Counted from the first letter of the stretch, positions 35,053-45,399 are shown. The stretch is DNA of 64,000 nucleotides from Pedobacter duraquae (GCF_004362245.1 NZ_SNWM01000001.1:1240001-1304000), one strand, 5' to 3'. Numbers and translations: made by a program. The notes: a model not told the origin generated them from the sequence alone.

Positions 35053-36063
35053 TTAAAGTTTAATGATCAGCGTTGATTGATAAATCTGATCCTGATTTTC
35101 TATGTTCAGCGTATATTTCTCCGGATAAATGAGTTGCAGCCTGCGCTGGATATTTATAAGACCTACGCCGCTGGACCGGTCTTTCTGGTTATTACTGATC
35201 TTATTTTTTACTTTAAGCGAAAGGGTTTTACCGGTAACCTCCAGGAAAATTTCTACCGGATGCTCAGGATCGTTAACTACACCATGTTTAAAGGCATTTT
35301 CCACAAAAGGAATCAACAATAATGCAGCTATGCGCTGGTTGTCGTTGATACCATCGGTATGAAAAGAAACGTAAAAATTAGGGTCAAAACGCATTCTGAA
35401 CAACTCTATATAACTTTCCAGATAATCAACTTCTTTCACAACACTTACCTTACCATCTGCACTTTCAGTAAGTGTGTATCGCATCAGGTCGGATAAACGG
35501 AGTACTGCGGAGGCCATTTTATCGGAAACTGGAATAGCCAATGAATAGATATAATTTAAGGTATTGTAAAGAAAATGTGGATTGATCTGCGACTTCAGAA
35601 ATGCCAGCTCTGACTTAACAGCTTCTTCCTTCAGAATCTGATTGGTCTTTTCAGATTGCAATACATTTTTAGAGTTCCATACTGCTGCTGCAACGATAAT
35701 GTAAAAGGAACCCCAATAGATATTATCCTGAATATAGTACGTAATAGATGTGTCTTTGGAGTAATTTCTAATACCGAGGAAATAAGGGTAAAGCATTTCT
35801 TCAATAAGATAACGCAAAGCAATAAAGGCAGCCAGCGCAACCAGAATCCCCAGGATCAACTGCGGAACTTTATTTCGCTTCATAAACCTGGGATATACCC
35901 ACAAGTAGCAGATATAGAATTCTATGATCTCTATGAAAGACATCGAATAATTGAAGTAATATCTTGTGAAGTCGCTACCATGCAAAAGGATGCCCAGGTA
36001 ATTATAGCTTAGATAAACTAGCCAGCAAAGGACATGAATGGCTACGGTCTTTTTCTTACTCAT
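35053..36063 (-). CDS. LytS/YehU-type sensor histidine kinase
   Basis: 336 aa. Four membrane helices in the first 130 residues with no large periplasmic domain, then the His_kinase domain with H163 in QINPHFLYNTLNYIYSLA, and a HATPase with PFVENAFKHGV and GVGLINIQRRL. It pairs with the LytTR regulator. The start at 36063 is used because MSKKK fits the topology; a longer frame is possible. Signal unknown. Confidence 0.93.
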   Translation of the reverse strand: MSKKKTVAIHVLCWLVYLSYNYLGILLHGSDFTRYYFNYSMSFIEIIEFYICYLWVYPRFMKRNKVPQLILGILVALAAFIALRYLIEEMLYPYFLGIRNYSKDTSITYYIQDNIYWGSFYIIVAAAVWNSKNVLQSEKTNQILKEEAVKSELAFLKSQINPHFLYNTLNYIYSLAIPVSDKMASAVLRLSDLMRYTLTESADGKVSVVKEVDYLESYIELFRMRFDPNFYVSFHTDGINDNQRIAALLLIPFVENAFKHGVVNDPEHPVEIFLEVTGKTLSLKVKNKISNNQKDRSSGVGLINIQRRLQLIYPEKYTLNIENQDQIYQSTLIIKL

Positions 36064-36175
36064 GGTTAAAACTAGCAAAAAGCAGATCGCAATTCAATTT
36101 TCTTATCCCAAGGTTGGAAATTTTTATGTCAACCCCTGATTTTGCAGGATCAAAGTCTTTAGACCAGCATAACAA

Positions 36176-36205
36176 GATTGGGATAATAGTTACAGGGATT
36201 GGGAT
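36176..36205 (+). promoter_or_regulatory. GATTGGGAT direct repeat, 21-bp period (candidate LytTR operator)
   Basis: Two exact 9-base copies, at 36176-36184 and 36197-36205, with 12 bases between. This is the geometry known for LytTR regulators such as AgrA. It lies 61 bases before the outer-membrane barrel gene and 113 bases from the divergent LytTR kinase gene. Confidence 0.6.
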
Positions 36206-36265
36206 CATATTATTTATCTCCCTGAAAGATTCCCGGACATTTGAATCAACAAAAACGAAACAATC

Positions 36266-38692
36266 ATGAATACGCCAAAACGCCTGCTCCTACTTGTCCT
36301 GACTACCTTATTAATTGTGTTGCTTACAACACCGTCAAAAGCTCAAACGAAATCTGTTAAAGGTACCGTTGTTGAAAAAATCAATAGTAAACCCCTGCCC
36401 TATGCATCCGTTGTATTGATGCACTTACCAGACTCGGCCAAAACAGCATTAACGATAACGAATGATAAAGGACAGTATGGATTTGAGGCTGTTAAGCCAG
36501 GAAGCTATATGGTACGAGTTATAGCTGTAGGTTTCCAATCTAAACGCAGCCCGATGTTTGAGGTTGCTGGCACGGCTATAAACCTGGATCCGATCAGCAT
36601 GTCCGAAAGCGTTAACCAACTGGCGGAAGTAAGTGTAACGACCAGGGTGCCTGTTGTAGACTACAAATCAGACCGTACAGTTATCGACGTAGAGAAAATG
36701 AATACCGCTGGGGACAATGGCCTGGAGGTAATCTCCAAAGCACCAGGCATCAAGCTGGATAAAGACGACAATATCCTGCTAAAGGGTAAAGGCGGCATCA
36801 ATGTAATGATAGATGGGAAAATGACCTATATGAGCGGATCGGAACTAAGCACGTATCTCAAATCCCTTCCAGGTTCTGTGCTTAGTAAAATTGAATTGAT
36901 ATCAAATCCTCCAGCCTCCTTCGATGCTGCAGGTAGCGGGGGCATCATAAATATTAAATTGAAAAGGATTAAAATGCAGGGCACCAATGGGAATATTACC
37001 TTAGGTGCTGGCTACGGGAAATATGCGAAAGCAAATGGAGGCATCAACCTGAACTATAACTATGGAAAGCTGAGCAGCTATGTCCGGCTTAATGCTTCAC
37101 GCTACAACTCTTTCAACAGACTTCACCTGAACAGGACCATTGGTGCCGAGCAGTATAACCAGCTTAATTATTGGCATCCAGAAGGAATAAGCAATAACTA
37201 TTCTGCCGGTGCCGACTATTTCATTAACGACAAACATACTGTAGGGTTCATGTTTAAAGGGTTTACAGACCCCGAAGATGTGCTGACTACAAGTAATTCC
37301 GTGAACTACAATGCAGCAGGTGTAAAGGCGGGTGGTGTGAACATGGTTAACCCGCAAAAAAACCATACTGGAAACAGGGCGGTTAACCTGAATTACAGAT
37401 TTAAGATAGATACCGCGGGAAGGGAACTTGGCGTGGATGCCGACTATGTTTATTATGATAACACCAAAAATGAGCAGTTTACAAATACCTATTTCAATGC
37501 GGCGGATGCAGTGACGGGAAATCCAATAGATCTACGAAACTATGGCCTTGGAAAAGTTAGTATCTACGCATTCAAAATGGACTATGTACATCCTTTTAGT
37601 CAGACACTTAAGATGGAAACAGGCTTAAAAACGAGTTTCGTTGATGCTAAAAGTGATGTCAGGTTTGATTCACTAAAAACTGCCGGCTGGATTACAGATC
37701 CAAACCGTACCAACCTTTTTAAGTACAGGGAGAATATCAACGCAGGTTATGTATCGCTGAGCAAAACGATCGGCTCACTGGATCTGAAAGCTGGATTAAG
37801 AGCAGAGCAGACAATCGGTAAAGGAAACTCAAGCGGCACAAATACGGTGATCGACAGGAATTACTGGAAACTTTTTCCAAGCATTTTTGCCACGTGGAAG
37901 GTTGACAGTCTTAACCAGCTGAACAGTTCTTACAGCCGCAGGATCAACAGACCTTCTTACAGTAGCCTAAACCCTTTTGCTTTTTATTCAGATCCGTACA
38001 CCGCAATTCAGGGCAATCAGATGTTGCAGCCTTCATTTTCCAACTCTTATGAACTGAACTATACTTACAAAAACTTCAGGGTCCTGAATCTGAGTTACTC
38101 AACAGTAAATGAGGTAGTGGCAAATGTGATCTACCAGAATGACGTTACAAAAGCCAGTGTTACCATCCCAGAAAACCTTGCAAAAGCAACAAGCATCTAT
38201 ATATCTACCGGCAGTCCGTTCGATCTAACCAAATGGTGGAATACCAACAATGACCTTACTGCAGGCTATGATCGCACACAGTCCAATGTTCAGGGCACGA
38301 GTTACGATGCTGGTAAGTGGACATGGGGAATCAGTTCGGATAACAACTTTACCCTACCAAAAGCATACGTATTGGGTATTTACGCTTATTATAATGCACC
38401 TTCCGTTTCGGGACTGTACAAAGTGTATTCGAATTCAGGAGTTAATATTGCCGCTAAGAAAACCTTTGCCAACAAAAATGCAGTACTCAGCCTTAAGGTT
38501 TCAGACATCTTCAGGAAAAGCAGTTACAGATCTGTTTTACAATACAATAATGTAAATACCTTTTGGCATAACGAATGGGAAAGCAGGAGAATCTCCCTGA
38601 ACTTCAGCTACAAATTTGGCAATATGAAAATCAAGACCGCAAGGAGCAGAAGAACAGGTACCGCAGAAGAAGAAGGAAGAGTTGGTCAGTAA
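36266..38692 (+). CDS. TonB-receptor-like outer-membrane protein (carboxypeptidase-regulatory domain plus barrel)
   Basis: 808 aa. Signal peptide 1-27 ending SKAQ. CarboxypepD-like regulatory domain (about 29-112: VKGTVVEKINSKPLPYASVVL), TonB plug-like domain (about 130-220: SDRTVIDVEKMNTAGDNGLEVISKAPGI), then a C-terminal barrel of the OMP_b-brl_3 type. Such proteins are widespread in Bacteroidota and import or display unknown substrates. Divergent from the LytTR system, which probably controls it. The end is rich in Arg, Glu and Gly rather than the usual final aromatic residue. Confidence 0.92.
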   Translation: MNTPKRLLLLVLTTLLIVLLTTPSKAQTKSVKGTVVEKINSKPLPYASVVLMHLPDSAKTALTITNDKGQYGFEAVKPGSYMVRVIAVGFQSKRSPMFEVAGTAINLDPISMSESVNQLAEVSVTTRVPVVDYKSDRTVIDVEKMNTAGDNGLEVISKAPGIKLDKDDNILLKGKGGINVMIDGKMTYMSGSELSTYLKSLPGSVLSKIELISNPPASFDAAGSGGIINIKLKRIKMQGTNGNITLGAGYGKYAKANGGINLNYNYGKLSSYVRLNASRYNSFNRLHLNRTIGAEQYNQLNYWHPEGISNNYSAGADYFINDKHTVGFMFKGFTDPEDVLTTSNSVNYNAAGVKAGGVNMVNPQKNHTGNRAVNLNYRFKIDTAGRELGVDADYVYYDNTKNEQFTNTYFNAADAVTGNPIDLRNYGLGKVSIYAFKMDYVHPFSQTLKMETGLKTSFVDAKSDVRFDSLKTAGWITDPNRTNLFKYRENINAGYVSLSKTIGSLDLKAGLRAEQTIGKGNSSGTNTVIDRNYWKLFPSIFATWKVDSLNQLNSSYSRRINRPSYSSLNPFAFYSDPYTAIQGNQMLQPSFSNSYELNYTYKNFRVLNLSYSTVNEVVANVIYQNDVTKASVTIPENLAKATSIYISTGSPFDLTKWWNTNNDLTAGYDRTQSNVQGTSYDAGKWTWGISSDNNFTLPKAYVLGIYAYYNAPSVSGLYKVYSNSGVNIAAKKTFANKNAVLSLKVSDIFRKSSYRSVLQYNNVNTFWHNEWESRRISLNFSYKFGNMKIKTARSRRTGTAEEEGRVGQ

Positions 38693-39184
38693 TTATCTGG
38701 CCATACTTGCTGCAAAGCCACCCAATGCAACCATGAATATGATCAGCAGAACGTATGCTGCAATAATTACAATTGTCAGAATACCCCAAAACTTAAATAG
38801 TGATTTCATTTTGGACATCGCTATACTCAGGCTCGGCTGATCACCGTATAACACCGCGTTTTTAGCTGCGCCAGCGTACTTATACAACAACAAGCTTGGG
38901 TAAAAATACATCAGTGCAAAAAGAAGATACAGTATGGTTACTCCTGCTCCGCCAATCGCCTTGAAGATCCCTATTCCGGGTGTGTCAGGCATACTGCTTA
39001 TTACTGCACCGGCACCAAAGGCCGCGAGTGCAACGATGGCTGATAGTATAAATCCAACAATAGAAAGAAACCTGGACCATTTGGCAGTTTCATAAATGTA
39101 GCTTCTGATATCCTCAGTTACAACGAGCGCGATATTTTCAGGTTCTGATGCTGGGCTTACTAATTCTTCATCAAAATTTTCCAT
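38693..39184 (-). CDS. Small polytopic membrane protein (DUF5362-like)
   Basis: 163 aa with four predicted helices after a soluble N-terminus (IRSYIYETAKWSRFLSIVGFILSA is the first helix entry). The pattern resembles DUF5362/DUF4064-type proteins common in Bacteroidota; naming is by memory and uncertain. Ends exactly where the convergent outer-membrane gene stops, no gap. Confidence 0.65.
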   Translation of the reverse strand: MENFDEELVSPASEPENIALVVTEDIRSYIYETAKWSRFLSIVGFILSAIVALAAFGAGAVISSMPDTPGIGIFKAIGGAGVTILYLLFALMYFYPSLLLYKYAGAAKNAVLYGDQPSLSIAMSKMKSLFKFWGILTIVIIAAYVLLIIFMVALGGFAASMAR

Positions 39185-39233
39185 AGGGGGATTAAGGTTG
39201 TTTTAGAACGATAAACTTAAAGATTTTTTTTGA

Positions 39234-39241
39234 TACCTTTG
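39234..39241 (+). promoter_or_regulatory. Bacteroidota -7 element of ychF
   Basis: TACCTTTG followed by C matches the consensus; 23 bases before the ATG at 39265. Confidence 0.55.
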
Positions 39242-39264
39242 CGCCGAATCAAGAAAAATCATTC

Positions 39265-40359
39265 ATGGCATTACAATGTGGTATAGTAGGTTTACCAAAT
39301 GTGGGAAAATCAACTTTATTTAACTGTTTATCAAACGCAAAGGCTCAGGCCGCAAACTTTCCTTTTTGTACTATAGAGCCTAACATCGGTGTAATTACTG
39401 TTCCCGATCACCGCCTAACAAAACTGGAAGAACTGGTTAAACCGAATAAGGTGGTTCCAAATACCATTGAAATCGTTGACATTGCCGGTTTGGTTAAAGG
39501 TGCATCCAAAGGTGAAGGCTTAGGAAATCAGTTCCTTGGAAATATCAGGGCAACAAATGCCATTATTCACGTATTGCGCTGTTTCGACGACGGAAACGTT
39601 ATCCACGTTGATGGATCCGTTGACCCTATTCGTGATAAAGAAATTATCGATACCGAACTGCAGCTGAAGGATCTGGATACTGTTGTAAAGCGTATTCAGA
39701 AAGTTGAGAAAATGGCTAAAACCGACAAGGAAGCAAAAAGAACTTTCGATATTCTTAGTGTGATTAAAACTCACCTGGAAAGTGGTAAGTCAGTACGCTC
39801 GGCAGCAGTTGAAGCAGACGACTTCGCCTTCATTCAGGATTTGGGTTTGTTAACTCAAAAACCGGTAATGTATGTGTGTAACGTAGACGAAAACTCGGTA
39901 ATTGATGGAAATACATATGTTGACCGTGTTAAAGAAGCTGTTAAGGATGAGAACGCCGAAGTATTGGTGATTTCGGCAAAAATAGAATCGGAAATTGCTG
40001 AACTGGAAAGTTTTGAGGAGCGTCAGGAATTCCTGGCCGACCTGGGACTAACAGAATCGGGCGTAAATAAATTAATCCGTGCTGCATATCACTTGCTGGA
40101 TTTATATACTTATTTCACTGCCGGTGTACAGGAAGTACGTGCATGGACAATTACTAAAGGATTTACTGCTCCTCAAGCAGCGGGTGTGATACACAGCGAC
40201 TTCGAGAAGGGCTTTATCCGTGCAGAGGTTATTAAATACACAGACTTCGTAACCCTTGGATCTGAAGTTGCGTGTAAAGATGCAGGCAAATTAGGTGTTG
40301 AAGGAAAAACCTATGTTGTGGAAGATGGCGATATTATGCACTTCCGTTTCAACGTATAA
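39265..40359 (+). CDS. ychF: Redox-regulated ribosome-binding ATPase YchF
   Basis: 364 aa, usual length. G1 motif [12 protein letters not shown] (9-20), G3 DIAGL, the altered G4 NVDE of YchF that prefers ATP over GTP, a coiled-coil insert (about 130-160), and a TGS-like C-terminal domain ([26 protein letters not shown]). Highly conserved housekeeping P-loop ATPase of the Obg group. Confidence 0.98.
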   Translation: MALQCGIVGLPNVGKSTLFNCLSNAKAQAANFPFCTIEPNIGVITVPDHRLTKLEELVKPNKVVPNTIEIVDIAGLVKGASKGEGLGNQFLGNIRATNAIIHVLRCFDDGNVIHVDGSVDPIRDKEIIDTELQLKDLDTVVKRIQKVEKMAKTDKEAKRTFDILSVIKTHLESGKSVRSAAVEADDFAFIQDLGLLTQKPVMYVCNVDENSVIDGNTYVDRVKEAVKDENAEVLVISAKIESEIAELESFEERQEFLADLGLTESGVNKLIRAAYHLLDLYTYFTAGVQEVRAWTITKGFTAPQAAGVIHSDFEKGFIRAEVIKYTDFVTLGSEVACKDAGKLGVEGKTYVVEDGDIMHFRFNV

Positions 40360-40371
40360 TGATATCCAATG

Positions 40372-40394
40372 GGGGGATTATAGCATGATCCCCC
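40372..40394. terminator. GC-rich hairpin between convergent ychF and mgtE
   Basis: GGGGGAT and ATCCCCC arms (seven bases) around a nine-base loop, overlapping the mgtE stop codon by one base. No long T-run follows, so a terminator is likely but not certain. Confidence 0.5.
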
Positions 40395-41754
40395 TTAATA
40401 TTGACATAGCTACCGTAAAATAGATTACGATACCTGTTACATCCACCATAGTAGCAACAAAAGGTGCCGAAGAAGTTGCCGGATCCAGCTTTAACTTTTT
40501 CATCAGGATAGGCATCATTGAGCCAATCAAACTTCCCCAAAGTACAATTCCGATCAGTGTAAAGAATATGGTCAGCGCAATTAATTGCCAATGAGTACCA
40601 TAGTCAAAGATTTCCATATTCTGCCAAAGCACAATTCTGAAATACCCTATTGTCCCCAGAATGAGTCCGAGCAGCAATCCTGAAATCAGCTCCCTGCGCA
40701 TCACTTTCCACCAGGAGTTTACCGTTACCTCGCCAAGCGCCATAGCCTGGATAATCAAGGTAGAGGCCTGCGAACCACTGTTACCACCGCTACTCATAAT
40801 TAGTGGAATAAAGAGCGACAACATCACAGCTTTTTCCAGTTCTACCTGAAAATGCTGCATAGCTGTTGCCGTCAGCATCTCGCCAAGGAAGAGGATCACC
40901 AGCCATCCTGCACGCTTTTTAACAAGTCGCAAGATCGGAATATCAAGATAAGGCTCATCCAGTGCCTGGGTACCACCTATCTTATGAATATCTTCGGTAT
41001 ACTCTTCATTAGCAATCCAAAGGATATCATCCACGGTTACGATACCGAGTAATACATTGTTATTATCTGTTACGGGAAGCGCAACACGGTTGTTCATCCG
41101 GAATACATTAATCGCTTCCTCCTGCGGATCGTTAACGTTTAATGCGATGGTCCGGTTGTCGGCCAGATCACCTACCAGTGTCTCAGGTTTTGCCAGTAGA
41201 ATTTCAATGATTCTGATATCGTCGAGCAGCACGCCCTCTTTATCAATGACATAGATCACGTCGATCGTTTCAGATTTTTTACCGTATAGGCGGATATGCT
41301 CGATCACTCTCGCTATCGTCCAGTTTGCTTTGACTGCGATATAATCTGGTGTCATCAAACGCCCTACGCTGTCTTCCTTATAGCCTAACAATGCCAGGGC
41401 TTCCACACGCGCCTGTGCGGGCAGCAGAATAATCAGTTTTTTAACTGCATCCCCTTTCAGCTCACTAAACAATGCGGTACGGTCATCGGGAGGAAGCAGG
41501 TTGATCAGCTCAGCCAGCTTCTGACCAGGTAGTTTCTTAAGGATCTTTTCCTGGGTAGGAAAGTCCAGAATCCTGAATACGTTAACAGCGCGGTTGATGG
41601 AAAGCGTGTCGATCAATTTTACCGCATGTTGAGGGATTTCGTCGATCAGATGCTCTACATCGGATATGTTCAGATCATCGAGGTAAACTTTTAATTGTGC
41701 GTCGTTACCCCCTTCTACCAGCTCTACTACTTCTTCAACAATCAGCTCTTCCAT
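40378..41754 (-). CDS. mgtE: Magnesium transporter MgtE
   Basis: 458 aa, usual length. N-terminal helical MgtE_N domain (about 20-130: RTALFSELKGDAVKKLIILLPAQAR), two CBS domains (about 135-260: LMTPDYIAV, GIVTVDDILWIA), then five helices with SSGGNSGSQASTLIIQA and the channel end GLILGTIGYFRIVLW. Imports Mg2+ down its gradient, gated by cytosolic Mg2+. Convergent with ychF. No Mg-sensor leader is visible. Confidence 0.97.
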   Translation of the reverse strand: MEELIVEEVVELVEGGNDAQLKVYLDDLNISDVEHLIDEIPQHAVKLIDTLSINRAVNVFRILDFPTQEKILKKLPGQKLAELINLLPPDDRTALFSELKGDAVKKLIILLPAQARVEALALLGYKEDSVGRLMTPDYIAVKANWTIARVIEHIRLYGKKSETIDVIYVIDKEGVLLDDIRIIEILLAKPETLVGDLADNRTIALNVNDPQEEAINVFRMNNRVALPVTDNNNVLLGIVTVDDILWIANEEYTEDIHKIGGTQALDEPYLDIPILRLVKKRAGWLVILFLGEMLTATAMQHFQVELEKAVMLSLFIPLIMSSGGNSGSQASTLIIQAMALGEVTVNSWWKVMRRELISGLLLGLILGTIGYFRIVLWQNMEIFDYGTHWQLIALTIFFTLIGIVLWGSLIGSMMPILMKKLKLDPATSSAPFVATMVDVTGIVIYFTVAMSILRGIML

Positions 41755-41888
41755 AAACTACTTTTTTTACATGCGCCTAACCTATTTTCAAGATTGCAAA
41801 AGTGGGTTTTTATTTTTTAAAAAGCCATCTTTAAGGGGATTATCTTGAATATTTGGCAGGAGTAATTTAACTGGCTGAACGATAGCTG

Positions 41889-44273
41889 TTATTCGTATTT
41901 CAGTGCGTCTATAGTATTGGCGGTGGCCGTTTTGTAAGACTTCAGACTTACTGTAAGTACAGTAATGCCCATTGAGACTATAAATGCGTATACGAATGGC
42001 CAGACACTGAGTTCTATTCGGTAGGCAAAGGTTTCCAACCATCTTGAAACGAACAGATAAGCAAGCGGCCAGGCAACAAAATTGGCAATAAATACCATAT
42101 TTATAAATGAACTATTGAGCAGTCTGACCAACTCTACGGAAGAAGCGCCAAGAACTTTCCGGATGGCGACCTCACGTGTCCGCTGTGCAGCAACAAAGGA
42201 AATCAGGCCAAATAGTCCGATCAGGGAAATAAAAACGATTACTCCCTCTGCAATTTTGAAGAGCATACCCATCAGCCTTTCGCTTTCATAAAATCCGTTC
42301 AGATCTTCTTTTAAAAAACTTGAATTATAAACATATTCAGGAAAAGTGCTGTTCCACAAACTTTCCAATTTTTTCATAGCAGGCATAATCTCCGAACCAC
42401 TAAGTTTTACTGCAACAGCGTAATAATCGCTCTCCTGAGGATAAATAACCAATGGCGAGATATTCTCTTTTAAGGATAGATCATTGAAGTCTTTAACTAC
42501 GCCAGTTATCACCATATCGTGCCCGTTTGTATTTAGGATCTGACCAATTACTGCCTGTGGGTCTGATATACCCATCTTTCTAACAAAAGTTTCGTTAACA
42601 ACAGCAAAATCCTGCTCGGCATTTTTTCCGAATTTTTTACCTGCAATGATATGCAGGTCGAATACATCGAAATAATTGTCATCTGCTTTTGCCTGGCGAA
42701 GTTCAAAATCCTGATTCCTTTTGCCTTTATAACTAAAATCCGAAGTAGTAATATTATCAGACGAGGGTGGTGCCTGACACAAGCTGAGCATACTTACACC
42801 TGGAATTTGTGTCGCCCTTTGTTTAAATGTGTTATACCTGCTCTGACTAAGACTATCGCTGGGCAATCCAAGCATCGCTACGGCATCGGCGTTAAACCCG
42901 AGTGGCTTATCTCTGACATAAGCCATCTGTTGCATAATAAAAAGGGTGCTGATAAGTAAAATAATCGTGATAGCAAACTGCAGTACCACAAGTACCCTCC
43001 GCAAACCCAGAGCTCCTGCATTTACCGTTATTTTATTCTTTATGGCCAGAGCCGGGCTGTAGCCTGAGATAATCATCGCAGGGTAAAATCCTGCTAATAG
43101 ACTTACGATCAAAACCATGGCTAGCATAAATAGATATACCCGTGGCTCACTAAAAAAACTAAAATGAATATTTAGCAGGTCTGACATTCCAGGAATGACC
43201 AGCTCGGTAATCACGCTACCAACAAGCATAGATAAGCAGGTGATTACAAATGTCTCCATGAGAAACTGAACCACAAGTTGTGATCTACTACCACCCATGA
43301 CTTTCCGGACACCCACTTCCTTTGATCGGTTAGCTGCCTGTGCGGTTGCCAAATTGATAAAATTAATACATGCTGTAAATATTAAAAAAAGCCCAATAAT
43401 ACCCAACCCGTAAATTTCTTTCTTGCTTACTGATGTTTCCGCGAAACTTCCATATTTCTGGTCGAAATGAATATCGTTCAGCGATTGGAGGATATTACGT
43501 TGATGCCCTAAAATTTTGGTATCGTCGTAATGTCTTTTATTGAAATCTGCGACAGGCTGCGTCATGTCAACAGCGTTAAGGCCATCTTTTAGCAATACGT
43601 AATATTCCATTGCTGAATTTACTCCATCCCAATTAACGTATTTTGCGCTATTAAATGTTGTATAGCTTATTACTATTTTCAATGGAAAGCTGCTGTTGAC
43701 TGGAGCGTCTTCGAAAACTCCTGTCACTTTAAGATTGATTGTATTGCCAATGCTCAGGCTTTTACCTATCGCATTCTCCGTATTACCGAAGTATTGAATG
43801 GCAGTAGACGCTGAAAGTGCTACTGTATTAGGAGCTGACAGTGCCATTTTGGGATTGCCCTTTAGCCATCCCCAACTAAATATTTCAAAAAATTCTGGCT
43901 CGGCATAGTAAAAAGCTACCCTGCTTTTAAAAGTTTCTGTTCCAGCCCCATCTTTAACGTGAATAATACCACCGCGTTTTATAATTACTGCCGACTTATC
44001 AATTCCTGCAAGATCATTCTTTACAGCACCTGCCAGAGGTAAAGGAATCCCTTTAGAAAAATCGTCGTAGCCAGGATATTTCCAAGTGGTGACAAAACGG
44101 TAAATCCGATCACTGTTCTGAAAGTTACTGTCAAAATGAAGCTGATAACTAATAAATAAAAAGATGAGCATACATGCCGCCATCCCAATTGACAAACCAA
44201 GAATATTAATTAGCGTGTAGCTTCTGTTTCTCCAGAGATTTCTCCAGGCAATTTTGAAATTGAGTTGGAACAT
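41889..44273 (-). CDS. MacB/FtsX-type ABC transporter permease
   Basis: 794 aa. Two repeats of a large periplasmic MacB-type domain followed by FtsX helices: FKIAWRNLWRNRSYTLINILGLSIGMAACMLIF at the start; NLATAQAANRSKEVGVRKVMGGSRSQLV and SFVAAQRTREVAIRKVLGASSVELV are the coupling segments. Such paralogues are very common in Bacteroidota and usually lack a neighbouring ATPase. Probably exports or is controlled by peptides or lipids; substrate unknown. No ATPase gene lies next to it here. Confidence 0.93.
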   Translation of the reverse strand: MFQLNFKIAWRNLWRNRSYTLINILGLSIGMAACMLIFLFISYQLHFDSNFQNSDRIYRFVTTWKYPGYDDFSKGIPLPLAGAVKNDLAGIDKSAVIIKRGGIIHVKDGAGTETFKSRVAFYYAEPEFFEIFSWGWLKGNPKMALSAPNTVALSASTAIQYFGNTENAIGKSLSIGNTINLKVTGVFEDAPVNSSFPLKIVISYTTFNSAKYVNWDGVNSAMEYYVLLKDGLNAVDMTQPVADFNKRHYDDTKILGHQRNILQSLNDIHFDQKYGSFAETSVSKKEIYGLGIIGLFLIFTACINFINLATAQAANRSKEVGVRKVMGGSRSQLVVQFLMETFVITCLSMLVGSVITELVIPGMSDLLNIHFSFFSEPRVYLFMLAMVLIVSLLAGFYPAMIISGYSPALAIKNKITVNAGALGLRRVLVVLQFAITIILLISTLFIMQQMAYVRDKPLGFNADAVAMLGLPSDSLSQSRYNTFKQRATQIPGVSMLSLCQAPPSSDNITTSDFSYKGKRNQDFELRQAKADDNYFDVFDLHIIAGKKFGKNAEQDFAVVNETFVRKMGISDPQAVIGQILNTNGHDMVITGVVKDFNDLSLKENISPLVIYPQESDYYAVAVKLSGSEIMPAMKKLESLWNSTFPEYVYNSSFLKEDLNGFYESERLMGMLFKIAEGVIVFISLIGLFGLISFVAAQRTREVAIRKVLGASSVELVRLLNSSFINMVFIANFVAWPLAYLFVSRWLETFAYRIELSVWPFVYAFIVSMGITVLTVSLKSYKTATANTIDALKYE

Positions 44274-44314
44274 ACCTTTTTAGTTTTTTAATGGTTATCC
44301 AGAGACATGCCAAA

Positions 44315-44322
44315 CAAAAATA
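44315..44322 (-). promoter_or_regulatory. Bacteroidota -7 element of the FtsX-type permease gene
   Basis: CAAAAATA on +, reading TATTTTTG on -, 41 bases before the ATG; a longer leader than for its neighbours. Confidence 0.4.
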
Positions 44323-44432
44323 ACCACTTCAGGACTGTTCCAACAAACAAATAAGAAATTCGTTGTGCGTTTTCGGACATGTAATAGATCGTTGCCGAAC
44401 AGTAGACCGTAAGCAAATGTCGTAATTTTTGT

Positions 44433-44440
44433 TATTTTTG
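44433..44440 (+). promoter_or_regulatory. Bacteroidota -7 element of the PAS-DHp gene
   Basis: TATTTTTG matches TAnnTTTG, 20 bases before the ATG at 44461. Confidence 0.5.
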
Positions 44441-44460
44441 ATTACACTCATACCTAAGCG

Positions 44461-45321
44461 ATGTCAAAAAGGTCGATCGTCTGGATTATTCTTTTCTACC
44501 TGACTATTGGCTTAGTGTGGCTTGTTGGCGGGAATTTGTTCATTAACCGCATATATCCAGATATCACGTCAGCTAATGCACAATACCTGTACGCGCTTAA
44601 AAACATAATTTTTCTGTTCATCAGTATCGTTAGTTGCATCTTTTTTCTTAATTCCTATTACAAAATTCTGCTCTTGAAAGAACGGAGTCTGAATAAACAA
44701 CTTAGGAATAGTCGCGACGACTTGAGCGAACTATTACATACCTACGATCTCGTTACGAAAGCGACAAGCGATGTAATCTGGGATTATGACATTGTAAAAG
44801 ACGAGCTCAAATGGCTTACCGGTTACAAAGCCCTCTTCGGTTATGAAGAAGACGGAGCACGCGTTAGAGACGCTTTTTGGAATATGCAAAGAATTCATGA
44901 GGAAGACAGGGCACGTGTTATCCGTGATTTTAAGAAACTTATTGCGCTTAAAGAACGCAACTGGATCGCTGAATATCGCTACTACTGTAAGGATGGAACT
45001 TTTAAATATGTAATCGACCGGGGCTATTTAATTTTGGATCAATATGGAGAACCTGTAAGAATGGTTGGAGCGATACAGGACATTGACCTGATTAAACAAT
45101 ACGGTTTGCAATTGGAGGTGAAAAACGAGAAGCTGAAAGAGATCGCATGGCTCAATTCGCATGAGATCAGACGACCGCTTTCTAATTTACTGGGTCTTAT
45201 TCCTATGCTAAGAAGCAGTACAGATAACCCTGAATCTTTTAACCAATTTTTAGATTATATAGAACAGTCTGCAAGGGAACTTGATGAAACCGTTAGCAAG
45301 ATTAACGAAGAAACTGCCTAG
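44461..45321 (+). CDS. Membrane PAS protein ending after the histidine phosphoacceptor domain
   Basis: 286 aa. Two helices (about 6-26 and 43-66), a short coil, a PAS_3-like domain (about 95-215: VIWDYDIVKDELKWLTGYKALFGYEEDG, EYRYYCKDGTFKYVIDRGYLI), then a DHp-like helix with H234 in WLNSHEIRRPLSNLLGL. The protein stops about 50 residues later, before any ATPase domain, and no HATPase frame follows. Genes of this shape exist in Bacteroidota, so this may be a genuine short form, acting as a phosphotransfer partner or decoy. No regulator lies beside it. Confidence 0.8.
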   Translation: MSKRSIVWIILFYLTIGLVWLVGGNLFINRIYPDITSANAQYLYALKNIIFLFISIVSCIFFLNSYYKILLLKERSLNKQLRNSRDDLSELLHTYDLVTKATSDVIWDYDIVKDELKWLTGYKALFGYEEDGARVRDAFWNMQRIHEEDRARVIRDFKKLIALKERNWIAEYRYYCKDGTFKYVIDRGYLILDQYGEPVRMVGAIQDIDLIKQYGLQLEVKNEKLKEIAWLNSHEIRRPLSNLLGLIPMLRSSTDNPESFNQFLDYIEQSARELDETVSKINEETA

Positions 45322-45399
45322 CGACAGATAATGACAAAGAATAGTTTGCTGGCTTGGTTAAAGCTGTTAACGATCTGACTACCTTAAACGCTAGATAAT

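Noticed and set aside
41755..41888. Magnesium riboswitch leader for mgtE
   Set aside because: Only a short A/T-rich gap; no conserved aptamer or paired elements could be recognised.
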